From assembly GCF_042683745.1 (NCBI RefSeq), contig NZ_JBHUJX010000007.1, forward strand, positions 1 to 64,000: a DNA stretch of 64,000 bases, given 5' to 3'. Source of the DNA: Pseudoneobacillus sp042683745 (lineage in GTDB: Bacteria; Bacillota; Bacilli; Bacillales; Cytobacillaceae). Positions 15,269 to 24,192 of the stretch are shown here, one piece after another (the stretch's first letter is position 1; every line of letters starts with the position of its first letter). Position numbers and translations under genes: made by a program. The notes under the pieces were generated by a model. The model made no database searches. It was not told where the DNA came from and saw only the letters and a program-made list of their open reading frames with translations.

Positions 15269-16282
15269 TTATTGATTAGGAACTATTACACCACTTAAGA
15301 CTCGCTTATCATTTACAACATTTTGCATTTGATTGACTTTAAAATTAATCACTTCTACAATCCTACTTTCAGAAACGAGCCCTTTAAAGTATTTTTCAAT
15401 CTCCCAAGCCAACATCATTAAAGTATGATCAAAGTATAAATAATTAAAATCTTCTTTAAAAATGATATCCTCAGTAAATAAACCTGCGTCCAAAGCTAAT
15501 TGAAAATATGTATTTTTGACAAATTCTATTGTTTCTACATCATATATATCCTGAAGCAAGATCGTTATATCTCTCAGAGGGGAAGCAATGGCTGCCCATT
15601 CCCAATCAATAAACAAAATAGAACTATCTTTTAGAAAAATATTCTCTAGATGAGGATCACCATGCGTTAATACTAAAGGTCCTTTAATCTTGTAATTTTT
15701 AGCATTTATCATTTTAAAAGATTGATTTACAATGTCTATCCAAGAATTGTTGTACCACTCTAAGTTTTGTAATTTTAGTTCATTTAATTGTGAGCAAGCC
15801 CATTTATACCATTCACTCGTTACTTTATGTGTAGGTAAATCTACATGGGGCAAACATTTGTTTACTTCATTATGTAGAAATAATAGTTTATGTAATATCA
15901 TTTCTAGCAGGGAATATTTCTTGCTTTTTGATAAATCTTTAAAATTCTCTTTTATTGATTCCCCTAGATCGTCCATGATTACAGCCTCTGGTGCGGATGA
16001 AACAACCTGTATAATAGGAACCATCGACTTAATCGTTGGAAGAAGTTTGGCGTATACATCCATTTCATTTTTCCTACTATTAGCAAACTCTTTATAGATT
16101 ATTTTTTTAACCTTGTTGTTTTCATCTTTAATAGTCATTCTAGCAATATTTCCAGCATGAATTCCCTCTAGCTCTTCTTTATGAATGAGCGTCCAATTGT
16201 ATTCATAAAATCTATTTTCTATTAAAGTCAAAAATGTAACCTTCCCTCTAATTATTTGAAGTTCCACACTATACTTCTTCAT
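15269..16282 (-). CDS. Aminoglycoside phosphotransferase-family kinase
   Basis: A 337-aa kinase of the APH/choline-kinase fold. The catalytic loop is LTHGDPHLENIFL (about 204-216, pattern HGDxHxxN), followed by the metal-binding SILFIDWEWA (about 219-229). The N-lobe has VKKIIYKEFANSRKNEMDVY with the ATP-binding Lys, and VIMDDLGES is the hinge. Substrates in this family range from aminoglycosides to spore or wall metabolites; nothing here indicates antibiotic resistance. A good ribosome site precedes ATG. It is separate from the downstream GNAT (opposite strand). Confidence 0.8.
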   Translation of the reverse strand: MKKYSVELQIIRGKVTFLTLIENRFYEYNWTLIHKEELEGIHAGNIARMTIKDENNKVKKIIYKEFANSRKNEMDVYAKLLPTIKSMVPIIQVVSSAPEAVIMDDLGESIKENFKDLSKSKKYSLLEMILHKLLFLHNEVNKCLPHVDLPTHKVTSEWYKWACSQLNELKLQNLEWYNNSWIDIVNQSFKMINAKNYKIKGPLVLTHGDPHLENIFLKDSSILFIDWEWAAIASPLRDITILLQDIYDVETIEFVKNTYFQLALDAGLFTEDIIFKEDFNYLYFDHTLMMLAWEIEKYFKGLVSESRIVEVINFKVNQMQNVVNDKRVLSGVIVPNQ

Positions 16283-16336
16283 TAAATGGCCAATTCCTTT
16301 TCGAAAGGATTTAAAAGGTAGCTATTTTTTTAAAAC

Positions 16337-16367
16337 AAAAACACGCTGAACGAATTCAACGTGTTTT
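16337..16367 (-). terminator. Terminator of the SulP transporter gene
   Basis: AAAACACGTTGAA and TTCAGCGTGTTTT arms close a 4-base loop, followed on the minus strand by TGTTTTA. It lies directly after the sulP stop. Confidence 0.85.
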
Positions 16368-16371
16368 CTCT

Positions 16372-17859
16372 TTAATGGCTTGATGCTTTCTTAAGTCCAC
16401 CAGGCTTGTTATGAACGGCCATTTTGTCGATTAGCTTATTGCTTTCCATATTTAATCCTTTTAGATTTACATGTACACCGTTTTGATGGTACTTGATGAC
16501 CACTTTATCAATAGCTCCAACAGCGGAATCGTCCCATAGGTGAGCGTTGGAAAAATCTAAATCAATTTCTTTTACTTTTTCTTTATAATCAAAACTGTTT
16601 ACAAAGTCTGTTACGGATGCAAAGAAGAGTTGTCCAGAAATATGATAAACCCTTTTATGAGAAGCTTTTGCTGAAAGACTTGTTACTTTTATCTTTGAAA
16701 TCTTTGATGCAAAAAATACGGCGCTTAAGAGGATACCAACTAGAACGCCCTTAGATAAATCGTGTGTTTCAATCACAGTAATAACTGTCACGACCATTAC
16801 AATTGTATCAGTAATAGGAACCTTTTTTAAGTTTGTAAGGCAAGACCAGTCAAATGTTCCTATCGATACCATCATCATTACGCCAACTAAAGCAGCCATT
16901 GGGATTTGAATAACAAAGCCTTTTAATGAAACGATTAATATCATTAGAAAGACACCAGCTACTAACGTAGATAATCGACCTCTCCCACCAGATTTAACAT
17001 TTATGACGGATTGACCAATCATTGCACAACCAGCCATACCACCAAAGAAAGCAGAAACGATATTTGCGATCCCTTGGCCCCTTGCTTCCTTATTTTTATC
17101 ACTAACAGTGTCCGTCATATCATCCACAATCGATGCGGTTAATAATGTTTCAACTAATCCAACAATAGCAATAGATAAGGAATATGGGAAAATAATTTGT
17201 AACGTTTCAAAGTTAAGTGGAATATCTGGAATCAAGAATACAGGTAATTTTGAAGTTAATTCCCCCATATCTCCAACAGTACGAACATCACTTCCTGTAA
17301 AAATAGCGATAGCAGTCATCACAATAATAGCAATTAACGGTGACGGAACCGATTTTGTAAAGCGAGGTAGGATATAAATAATAGCAAGAGCACCAGCAAC
17401 CATCGCATACATTTGCCAAGACTCCCCAACAAAATGGGGTAATTGAGCAGTGAAAATCAAAATGGCAAGAGCATTAACAAATCCTGTCATAACAGATCGA
17501 GGGACAAATTTCATTAGACGACCTAATTTTAATGCTCCCATAATGATTTGGATTACACCGGTTAAAATCGTTGCAGCTAATAAATATTGCAAACCGTAGT
17601 CCTTCACAAGGGTCACCATTAATAACGCAGTTGCGCCCGTAGCAGCTGAAATCATTCCAGGTCTTCCGCCTACAAAAGCAATGGTAACAGCAATACAAAA
17701 CGAAGCGTATAATCCTACCATCGGATCGACACCTGCAATTAATGAAAAGGCAATAGCTTCAGGAATTAAAGCAAGGGCAACAACAATCCCTGCCAATACA
17801 TCCCCTTTAATGTTTCCAAACCATGAATATTTAATTGTACTTAAATTCAATCTCAACAC
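16372..17859 (-). CDS. SulP-family anion transporter with STAS domain
   Basis: A 495-aa inner-membrane transporter. The N-terminal part holds the SulP core (about 15-380), with GDVLAGIVVALALIPEAIAF at the first helix, the typical SulP opening, and many further helices. A C-terminal STAS domain follows (about 395-490), with DLDFSNAHLWDDSAVGAIDK. SulP proteins carry sulfate, bicarbonate or other anions; the short form with compact STAS resembles bacterial sulfate/bicarbonate permeases. TTG start after AGGGAG. It appears monocistronic. Substrate unassigned. Confidence 0.88.
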   Translation of the reverse strand: MLRLNLSTIKYSWFGNIKGDVLAGIVVALALIPEAIAFSLIAGVDPMVGLYASFCIAVTIAFVGGRPGMISAATGATALLMVTLVKDYGLQYLLAATILTGVIQIIMGALKLGRLMKFVPRSVMTGFVNALAILIFTAQLPHFVGESWQMYAMVAGALAIIYILPRFTKSVPSPLIAIIVMTAIAIFTGSDVRTVGDMGELTSKLPVFLIPDIPLNFETLQIIFPYSLSIAIVGLVETLLTASIVDDMTDTVSDKNKEARGQGIANIVSAFFGGMAGCAMIGQSVINVKSGGRGRLSTLVAGVFLMILIVSLKGFVIQIPMAALVGVMMMVSIGTFDWSCLTNLKKVPITDTIVMVVTVITVIETHDLSKGVLVGILLSAVFFASKISKIKVTSLSAKASHKRVYHISGQLFFASVTDFVNSFDYKEKVKEIDLDFSNAHLWDDSAVGAIDKVVIKYHQNGVHVNLKGLNMESNKLIDKMAVHNKPGGLKKASSH

Positions 17860-18124
17860 ATCTCCCTTTGTTTTGTTTTTTGACTTTCAACTCTCATGAA
17901 AGTCGGGTCCGTTGTTAACAAAACAAAGTATAATGGATTGTGATAAATTAGTGAAATACTATGAAAACGGGAACATCTTGAAAAGTTGCGAAAAAATTTT
18001 AAATTCAGGAAAGCGAAGGTATAGTATATAAGAATAAAAATGATGGTAACTGATATTATTGTATTTATTTTCTTCACAAAATAAAGATTAAATTGCAATT
18101 ATCCTCTTATTCGTTATTGCCCAC
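17860..18124. other. Intergenic stretch between sulP and the SLH protein
   Basis: It must hold the sulP promoter (sulP is read leftward) and the 3' end of the SLH gene. Hairpin-like ACTTTCAACTCTCATGAAAGT at 17881-17902 is the only notable structure (ACTTTC and GAAAGT arms). No gene is seen. Confidence 0.4.
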
Positions 18125-20515
18125 TTACTTAAACCGTTCATCCATCGCCCTTGCCATAAAAGCAGAGAAATCTGAGCGAATCACTACACGCTCTGGTTTA
18201 AAGGTTCCATCAGGATAACCAGTTGTAATCCGATCAGCTAATATCCTTTTAATATGGACCGATGTTTTACTAGCTTCTGGAACATCGGGGAAACTAACTT
18301 CTGCTTGCAACTGTAGATTAAATGCTCTTGAAATAAAGATAGCCATTTGCCCTCTTGTAACGGGGGCATCGGGGCGATAAGTTTGATCAGGAAAACCCGT
18401 GATAATTCCTCGTTCAACGGCAGAAGCAATATACCCAGATGCTTTTGAAGAAGAATCAACATCTTTCAGTCCTGTTTCTCTTTGTGTTCCGTTTAATCCT
18501 AATGCGCGGCCAATCATAATTGCTGCTTGAGCACGTGTAACTTGTTGACTTGGTCGAAAAGTTCCATCAGGAAAGCCTGTAATCACTTCTTTTGCTAAAA
18601 GGAAGTTAATCTCGTTAAAGAATCGATGCGTACTCAATAGATCATTAAAAGATAGAGTTGCTAGCTTTTGAACCGTTAAAGATTGAGTCGGACTTATATT
18701 GCCTGTTACATCTCTTGCTGTAACCTCGAGAACGGTACCTTCTTCTAATGGATTTATTACAACTATAAAGGTCCCATCACTTTTTGTTACGGTAGAAGCA
18801 ATCTCAACTTGATTAACCTTTATTGAGATTGTGGAGCCTGATTCAGCCAAACCATTTATATTTACACTTTGATTTGTAATGGGACTGATATGCTTAATCG
18901 CTGGTGGAGTAACATCACGGACTGTTAACCATTCAGGTTGGCTCACATTCCCTTCACGATCACTTGCGATAACTTCCAGTGTTGAGCCTGCCTTTTGAAC
19001 GGGAATATGAACGTAAAATGTACCAGTTTGATTGACAATCGCTGTTGCCAGAACCATGCCTGAATTTTTAACAAGAATGGTTGAACCATGTTCACCGGTA
19101 CCACTAATAATCGTTGTTTGATCTGTCACATCTGTTGTCGTTAAAACCGGTTTGGTAGGTGGCATTTTGTCTGTAACCAGAATAGTGATGGTGTTGCTTT
19201 TGTTTCCCGCAGTATCTGTACTGTAAATACTTAATTCCTGACCCAATACTTGTTGAGGAATCGCTATCTCAAAAGTCCCGTCTACTAACGCTACATTACT
19301 CCCGATAACCACACCATCTTTAACAACAGTCACATTTGCTCCTGCTTCAGTGATCCCTGTTACTTTTGTTGAAAGGTTCGTTACATCATTTACTTTTAGT
19401 ATCTTAGGTGGCGTCGTATCCTGAACGGTCAACGTTCCTTCCATACTCTTACGCCCGTAACTATCGACAACTGTAATGGTTAATCTCGTTCCAGCTCTCT
19501 GAATCGGAATGGTAACACTAAAGTTTCCATTGGAATCGGCTATTCCGTTTCCAAGCAGCTGTGAGCCGCTATAAATAGAAATCAAACTATCACCATCGGT
19601 AAAGCCACTAACTCTTGATTCGTTGTCACCTACTGGTAGAAGTTTTGGTGCAGCAAAAGCCCCATATTCCATTCCGTTTTGAATAGGTTTGTAGGCAATC
19701 GTTTCGATATTTAATTTATTTTGGACTTCACCAATTTTTCTACGAATTACTTCTAGGTCTGTTGTTCCCCAATAATTATTTAGACCATTGAAAACCATTT
19801 GGTTAAAACCCTCGAGGTTAACAGCCAACTTATTTACATCAAAAAAATTATTTTGAGTGATTTCTACATTTGGGTAATTACCTTCGGGTTCTCGGCTCGA
19901 AACTGAAATATCAGCCTGGTTTTTTCCTTCATTTAAAAAGGTATTATTCCGAACGACTACCTTCCCAATTCCATTATTAATATTTAAATATGAACCATTC
20001 GTAAAAAGGTTATATTCAACTATTTGTTCATTCGTTGGATAGGAGAGATGAACTAATCCATTTGAAAAACGATTATGACGGAGAATCACTTCTCTACGTA
20101 GAGATGAAACTAAAAAACCACCATTAAAGTTCTCATGAAATAGATTCGTATATTCTAAGTGAATCGATTGATTTGCCCAGTCCCAGCCATTTACATAGAC
20201 ATCCCTTAATAGGATTCTTTCTAGAGGAGTCCCAACAGCCTTTAATTTCCCCTGTACGTCAATCACTTTTCCACTTCCAGCAATCACTTCAACCCCTGGT
20301 TCTATCGTGAGTGTAACATTAGGGGTAATGATAATGCCCCCACTTATAGTATACGGGGAACCTTGCTTTGTCCAAACCGTATCGGAGGTAATCGTTCCTG
20401 AAACGATCGTCCCAGCTGCACTAGTTTGAATTGGATAGGACAGTAGAGAAATAAATGATACTAGAGTCATTAATATCGTTACATATATTTTCATTGAGTA
20501 ATTAAGTTTTTTCAT
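18125..20515 (-). CDS. Large SLH-anchored surface protein with Ig-like repeats
   Basis: A 796-aa exported protein. A signal peptide (about 1-35) ends near QTSAAG. Residues about 40-280 look like a right-handed beta-helix (repeated Asn/Val/Ile strands such as VVRNNTFLNEG). Four or five bacterial Ig-like repeats follow (about 290-620), each with a TPP turn and a pattern like GxAExGxTIxIxxNG. Three SLH repeats (about 625-796; ITGFPDGTFRPSQQVTRAQA, IITGFPDQTYRPDAPVTRGQ, ITTGYPDGTFKPE) should bind pyruvylated wall polymer. ATG at 20515 has GGAGGG six bases upstream. It is probably a surface adhesin or polysaccharide-binding protein. Confidence 0.85.
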   Translation of the reverse strand: MKKLNYSMKIYVTILMTLVSFISLLSYPIQTSAAGTIVSGTITSDTVWTKQGSPYTISGGIIITPNVTLTIEPGVEVIAGSGKVIDVQGKLKAVGTPLERILLRDVYVNGWDWANQSIHLEYTNLFHENFNGGFLVSSLRREVILRHNRFSNGLVHLSYPTNEQIVEYNLFTNGSYLNINNGIGKVVVRNNTFLNEGKNQADISVSSREPEGNYPNVEITQNNFFDVNKLAVNLEGFNQMVFNGLNNYWGTTDLEVIRRKIGEVQNKLNIETIAYKPIQNGMEYGAFAAPKLLPVGDNESRVSGFTDGDSLISIYSGSQLLGNGIADSNGNFSVTIPIQRAGTRLTITVVDSYGRKSMEGTLTVQDTTPPKILKVNDVTNLSTKVTGITEAGANVTVVKDGVVIGSNVALVDGTFEIAIPQQVLGQELSIYSTDTAGNKSNTITILVTDKMPPTKPVLTTTDVTDQTTIISGTGEHGSTILVKNSGMVLATAIVNQTGTFYVHIPVQKAGSTLEVIASDREGNVSQPEWLTVRDVTPPAIKHISPITNQSVNINGLAESGSTISIKVNQVEIASTVTKSDGTFIVVINPLEEGTVLEVTARDVTGNISPTQSLTVQKLATLSFNDLLSTHRFFNEINFLLAKEVITGFPDGTFRPSQQVTRAQAAIMIGRALGLNGTQRETGLKDVDSSSKASGYIASAVERGIITGFPDQTYRPDAPVTRGQMAIFISRAFNLQLQAEVSFPDVPEASKTSVHIKRILADRITTGYPDGTFKPERVVIRSDFSAFMARAMDERFK

Positions 20516-20713
20516 GATCAACCCTCCAGAGTTGGTTTAGATTAGTAGATTATGAGAGTTCGAGCATGTTTTATTACCTATATCATTTACAGTAAACTCC
20601 TATAGTTTAGTAGTAAAAAGTAGAGAAAACAATGGTATTTTTTGTTTAACTTCTTCCCTTCTTTACGTGTATAAATAGATAAAAGGGCAAATATTAGTAG
20701 CCTAATGCAAAGA

Positions 20714-20872
20714 AGTTAGAGAAGTCTACGAGTCAGTACCTGAACTTCGTATTGTACTACCTAATTTGACCTTTGAAGATACACTTATTATCATGGGAGT
20801 TCTCGAGTAATTGAAATTTATTGCTATAGTAGCGGGCATACTCCTAGAGAGCATTTTTATATGTACCTGTAG
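20714..20872 (+). pseudogene. MBL-fold hydrolase fragment
   Basis: The plus strand reads VREVYESVPELRIVLPNLTF then EDTLIIMG; a one-base shift at about 20797 continues SSRVIEIYCYSSGHTPREHF and YMYL, stop. PNLTFEDTL and SGHT are characteristic of metallo-beta-lactamase-fold hydrolases (the His of SGHT is a metal ligand). Both ends are missing, so it is a dead relic. Confidence 0.65.
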
Positions 20873-20921
20873 AAAAAAGATGCATTAGGATGACATTGCA
20901 TTTAGCTTCTCGTAACTATAA

Positions 20922-21005
20922 CTAAACGAGGTATCCCCCTCCTATTTCAGCAAGGCCTGCTACAATAAATAATACCAATGGTAAAACCATGTTAATCACT
21001 TCCAT
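20922..21005 (-). pseudogene. YnfA-family membrane protein, N-terminal fragment
   Basis: Twenty-seven codons encode MEVINMVLPLVLFIVAGLAE then IGGGYLV, stop. AGLAEIGGGYLV is the first-helix signature of YnfA/UPF0060 transporters (normally about 108 aa). A premature TAG follows where a Trp codon is expected, and the rest is absent. Confidence 0.65.
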
Positions 21006-21073
21006 ATCTAACAATTTAAAAATTAGACTTTAAAATGACTAAGATTAGTTTACTTTCAGTTATTCCCGATCCT

Positions 21074-21493
21074 TTACTCACCTGTTTTAGCAAAACGCTC
21101 CATTCTTTCTCCAATTTCATTACGTACACGTTGGAAGATCGCCCATTTCTCTTCTTCAGTTCCTTCTGCTTTGGCTGGATCGTCGAATCCCCAATGAACT
21201 TTCTTTACATGTGGTGGAGTAATTGGACAGTGATCCGCCGCATGACCACATAACGTGACAATTAAACTTGCATGATTTAATATTTCTGTATCAATCTCAT
21301 CGGATGTTTGGTTGGAAATATCAATACCTGCTTCTCTCATCACCTTTACCGCATTTGGGTTTAATCCGTGTGCTTCAAGTCCTGCACTTTTAACTATCCA
21401 CTCATCACTTAAATACTTTTTAGCCCACCCTTCCGCCATTTGGCTTCGGCAGGAGTTACCGGTACACAGAAAATAGATTGTTTTTTTAACCAT
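21074..21493 (-). CDS. arsC: Arsenate reductase, thioredoxin-coupled
   Basis: A 139-aa low-molecular-weight-phosphatase-fold arsenate reductase that reduces As(V) to As(III) for export. The P-loop is CTGNSCRS (Cys10, Arg16) and the relay pair is Cys82 and Cys89 (TLCGHAADHCP), exactly the three-cysteine scheme of the thioredoxin-dependent class. It is the last gene of the ars-type operon, 33 bases after arsB. Length matches B. subtilis ArsC (139 aa). Confidence 0.95.
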   Translation of the reverse strand: MVKKTIYFLCTGNSCRSQMAEGWAKKYLSDEWIVKSAGLEAHGLNPNAVKVMREAGIDISNQTSDEIDTEILNHASLIVTLCGHAADHCPITPPHVKKVHWGFDDPAKAEGTEEEKWAIFQRVRNEIGERMERFAKTGE

Positions 21494-21526
21494 GACGCAT
21501 TGCTCCTCTTTTGCAAAAATGTATGT

Positions 21527-22840
21527 CTATGAAATAAGTAACAGCCATATATAAAGACCGACTAAAGTAATAAATAAAGTTGGTATGGTTAATACAATTC
21601 CAGTTTTAAAATAAGTCCCCCAAGAGATTTTGACCCCTTTAAGTGAAAGAACATGTAACCATAATAAAGTGGCAAGAGAGCCTATTGGTGTAATTTTCGG
21701 ACCTAAGTCAGAACCAATTACATTTGCATAAATCAGTGCTTCACGAACAACTCCTGTCGTATTCGTCTCCGCAATCGCTAAAGCATCAATCATTACGGTT
21801 GGCAAGTTATTCATAATAGAGGAAAGAATGGCTGCAATGAACCCCATACCAATTGTAGCAGTAAATAATCCTCGATCTGCAGCCATCTGGATTAAATCTG
21901 CTAAGACGGTTGTTAGACCAACATTCCTTAAACCATAGACGACGACATACATTCCAATCGAGAAAAAGACGATTGACCAAGGTGCTCCTTTAATAACCAA
22001 TTTGGTATGAACAGCAGGACTTTTTCTTGCCATAAACAGAAAAGAAATCGCTATAATTCCAGCGATGATGGATACAGGTACACCAGTAAATTCACTTGCA
22101 AAATAACCAATCAATAGGATTCCTAACACAATCCATGAAAGACGAAACATTTTGTGATCTTTGATTGCATGGGCAGGCTTTTTTAATTGAGACAGATCAT
22201 ATTGTTTTGGAATACTTTTTCGAAAATAAATATATAAAACCAAGATACTTGCCCCTAGAGAAAAGAAATTAGGAACAATCATTCTAGAGGCGAATTCTGG
22301 AAAACTGATTCCAAAATAATCAGCAGAAACAATATTCACTAAGTTACTCACAACTAGGGGAAGCGAGGTTGTATCTGCAATAAACCCACTCGCTATGATA
22401 AAGGGAAATATCATTTTTTCTTCAAGCTTGAGGTTTCGAACCATAGCTAGGACAATGGGTGTTAGGATAAGTGCTGCCCCATCATTCGCAAAAAATGCTG
22501 ACACTAATGCACCTAATACGGAGACATAAACAAACATCAATACTCCATTCCCTTTAGCTGCTCTTGCCATGTGAAGAGCGGACCATTCAAAAAATCCAAT
22601 CTCGTCTAGAATAAGCGAAATAATAATGATAGCAATAAACGTTAATGTTGCATTCCACACAATCGAAGTTACGTCGATCACATCATGAAAATCAACGACT
22701 CCTACGATTAAAGCAAGAATAGCCCCTCCACAAGCTGACCAACCGATCGATAATTTTTTTGGTTGCCATATAACAAGAATAAGTGTAATTAAAAATATCA
22801 ATGATGCAAGTATAGTTGAAACCAATGGTGCAACCTCCAA
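21527..22840 (-). CDS. arsB: ArsB-type arsenite efflux permease
   Basis: A 437-aa inner-membrane exporter of As(III)/Sb(III), with about 12 hydrophobic helices. Family motifs include FFEWSALHMARAAKGNGVLM, SAFFANDGAALILTPIVLAM, IMNNLPTVMIDALAI and IGSDLGPKITPIGSLATLLW. It needs no ATPase here since no arsA is present. It lies between the MFS gene (50-base gap) and arsC. A fragment of a second arsB copy is found at 32223-32312. Confidence 0.95.
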   Translation of the reverse strand: MEVAPLVSTILASLIFLITLILVIWQPKKLSIGWSACGGAILALIVGVVDFHDVIDVTSIVWNATLTFIAIIIISLILDEIGFFEWSALHMARAAKGNGVLMFVYVSVLGALVSAFFANDGAALILTPIVLAMVRNLKLEEKMIFPFIIASGFIADTTSLPLVVSNLVNIVSADYFGISFPEFASRMIVPNFFSLGASILVLYIYFRKSIPKQYDLSQLKKPAHAIKDHKMFRLSWIVLGILLIGYFASEFTGVPVSIIAGIIAISFLFMARKSPAVHTKLVIKGAPWSIVFFSIGMYVVVYGLRNVGLTTVLADLIQMAADRGLFTATIGMGFIAAILSSIMNNLPTVMIDALAIAETNTTGVVREALIYANVIGSDLGPKITPIGSLATLLWLHVLSLKGVKISWGTYFKTGIVLTIPTLFITLVGLYIWLLLIS

Positions 22841-22890
22841 TTATTTACAAGAATGTCAAATGAAAAAAGGACCTAGTAGGCCTTTTTTGA

Positions 22891-24123
22891 TTACATATTT
22901 TGAAAAATGGTCTGCTTTGCTCGTTCATTACTCGGAATGATCCATGTAATGGATAAAAATAAACAAATACCTGCCCCTAACCAGAATAAATTCGTCAATC
23001 CGAATTTTTGTTCCAAGGTATAACCAGCAATTGGTCCAAGAGCCGCTCCTAAATCAACAATGATCGTAAAAATGGTCATTATTAATATTTTGTTCGTCAC
23101 CTTTGATGCATAATCACCAGCAAGAGTATCCATAACCATCGTTAAAATCGAGGCAATTAAAACATGAACAAGCAAAATTGGTAACCAAAGCAATAATGGA
23201 ATATTTGATGGGATAATCGCAAGCAAAATGAAAGCACTTGCCAGAAAAATAGCTAGCATTTTATTTTTATGTACAGCCTTATCAAGCATGTTCCCGACCT
23301 TAGGTACGATAAAAGGTGCTAGTCCCCATCTTAACGCCTGCAGCATTCCAGCAAGCGTAGCCGCTCCTACAATAATACCCAAAATATCTATTTTATTTGT
23401 GAATTTAACTTCGATGACGTGACTTAACGTCGCTGTTAACATGCCATCAAGGATCATAGTTAAAAGAAACGCCGTAATCAATATTAGAATGAGCCTTCTA
23501 TTTAGAATTAATCCGATTTTTGTTATTAATGAAGGCTTTATTCCGATACTATTATCAGATTGTAAGACTTTTGGAATATATTTAAAGATGATAGGAATGC
23601 TCATAAATGCAAAGATTCCTAAAACCATACTAATGACTTTTATGCCAAATAAATCAGCAAACAAACCACCTAAAAGCATTCCAAACAGACTACCTAGACG
23701 GTACAATCCGTTATAAGTGCCCATGAAATTTCCTCGATTTGTATCCTTAGAAAGTTGTAAAATCAAAAGGAAGGCACCGAGTTTAAAAAGTGACCACGAA
23801 AGTCCCCATACAGAGCGAAGAATGATCCAGATACTAAAATCGGCAACGAATCCGTAACTTATCGTAGTTATCCCACTCAATATAACGGCAAGCAAAATTC
23901 CATTTCGAAGGTTTACTTTCTTATATATAAATCCAATTAATGGGTTTAAGGGAAGTCTTACAAATCGGTTAACAGAAAGCAGGATGCCTACTTGAACTAA
24001 AGATGTTAAACCCACTTCCTTCCAATGCGTTGGTAAAACAATATAGAGCATGGAGTCCCCCGCTAAACAAATAGCGGTGACTAAAGCAATGGCAATAATG
24101 GGTTGTTTTGTTTTCAGAACCAT
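22891..24123 (-). CDS. MFS transporter inside the ars-type operon
   Basis: A 410-aa major-facilitator protein with about 12 helices. GTYNGLYRLGSLFGMLLGGL near the middle is a typical MFS helix 4/5 motif, and the interdomain loop is around residues 185-205. Its position between the ArsO-like flavoprotein and ArsB (gaps of 69 and 50 bases) implies it exports an arsenical or organoarsenical made by the upstream enzymes, as ArsJ or ArsK-type MFS proteins do. It is not identifiable as either from sequence. Substrate is inference. Confidence 0.75.
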   Translation of the reverse strand: MVLKTKQPIIAIALVTAICLAGDSMLYIVLPTHWKEVGLTSLVQVGILLSVNRFVRLPLNPLIGFIYKKVNLRNGILLAVILSGITTISYGFVADFSIWIILRSVWGLSWSLFKLGAFLLILQLSKDTNRGNFMGTYNGLYRLGSLFGMLLGGLFADLFGIKVISMVLGIFAFMSIPIIFKYIPKVLQSDNSIGIKPSLITKIGLILNRRLILILITAFLLTMILDGMLTATLSHVIEVKFTNKIDILGIIVGAATLAGMLQALRWGLAPFIVPKVGNMLDKAVHKNKMLAIFLASAFILLAIIPSNIPLLLWLPILLVHVLIASILTMVMDTLAGDYASKVTNKILIMTIFTIIVDLGAALGPIAGYTLEQKFGLTNLFWLGAGICLFLSITWIIPSNERAKQTIFQNM

Positions 24124-24192
24124 TCGACACCCTTCTCCTTGTAAACCTTTAATAGACCAGTCCGTCGTATGGCAGACTGGTCTTTGGCTTCA

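Noticed and set aside
15269..16282. APH-like kinase as an antibiotic-resistance gene
   Set aside because: Only the general fold motifs are present; it is not close to any known aminoglycoside phosphotransferase as far as I can see, and no mobile context surrounds it.
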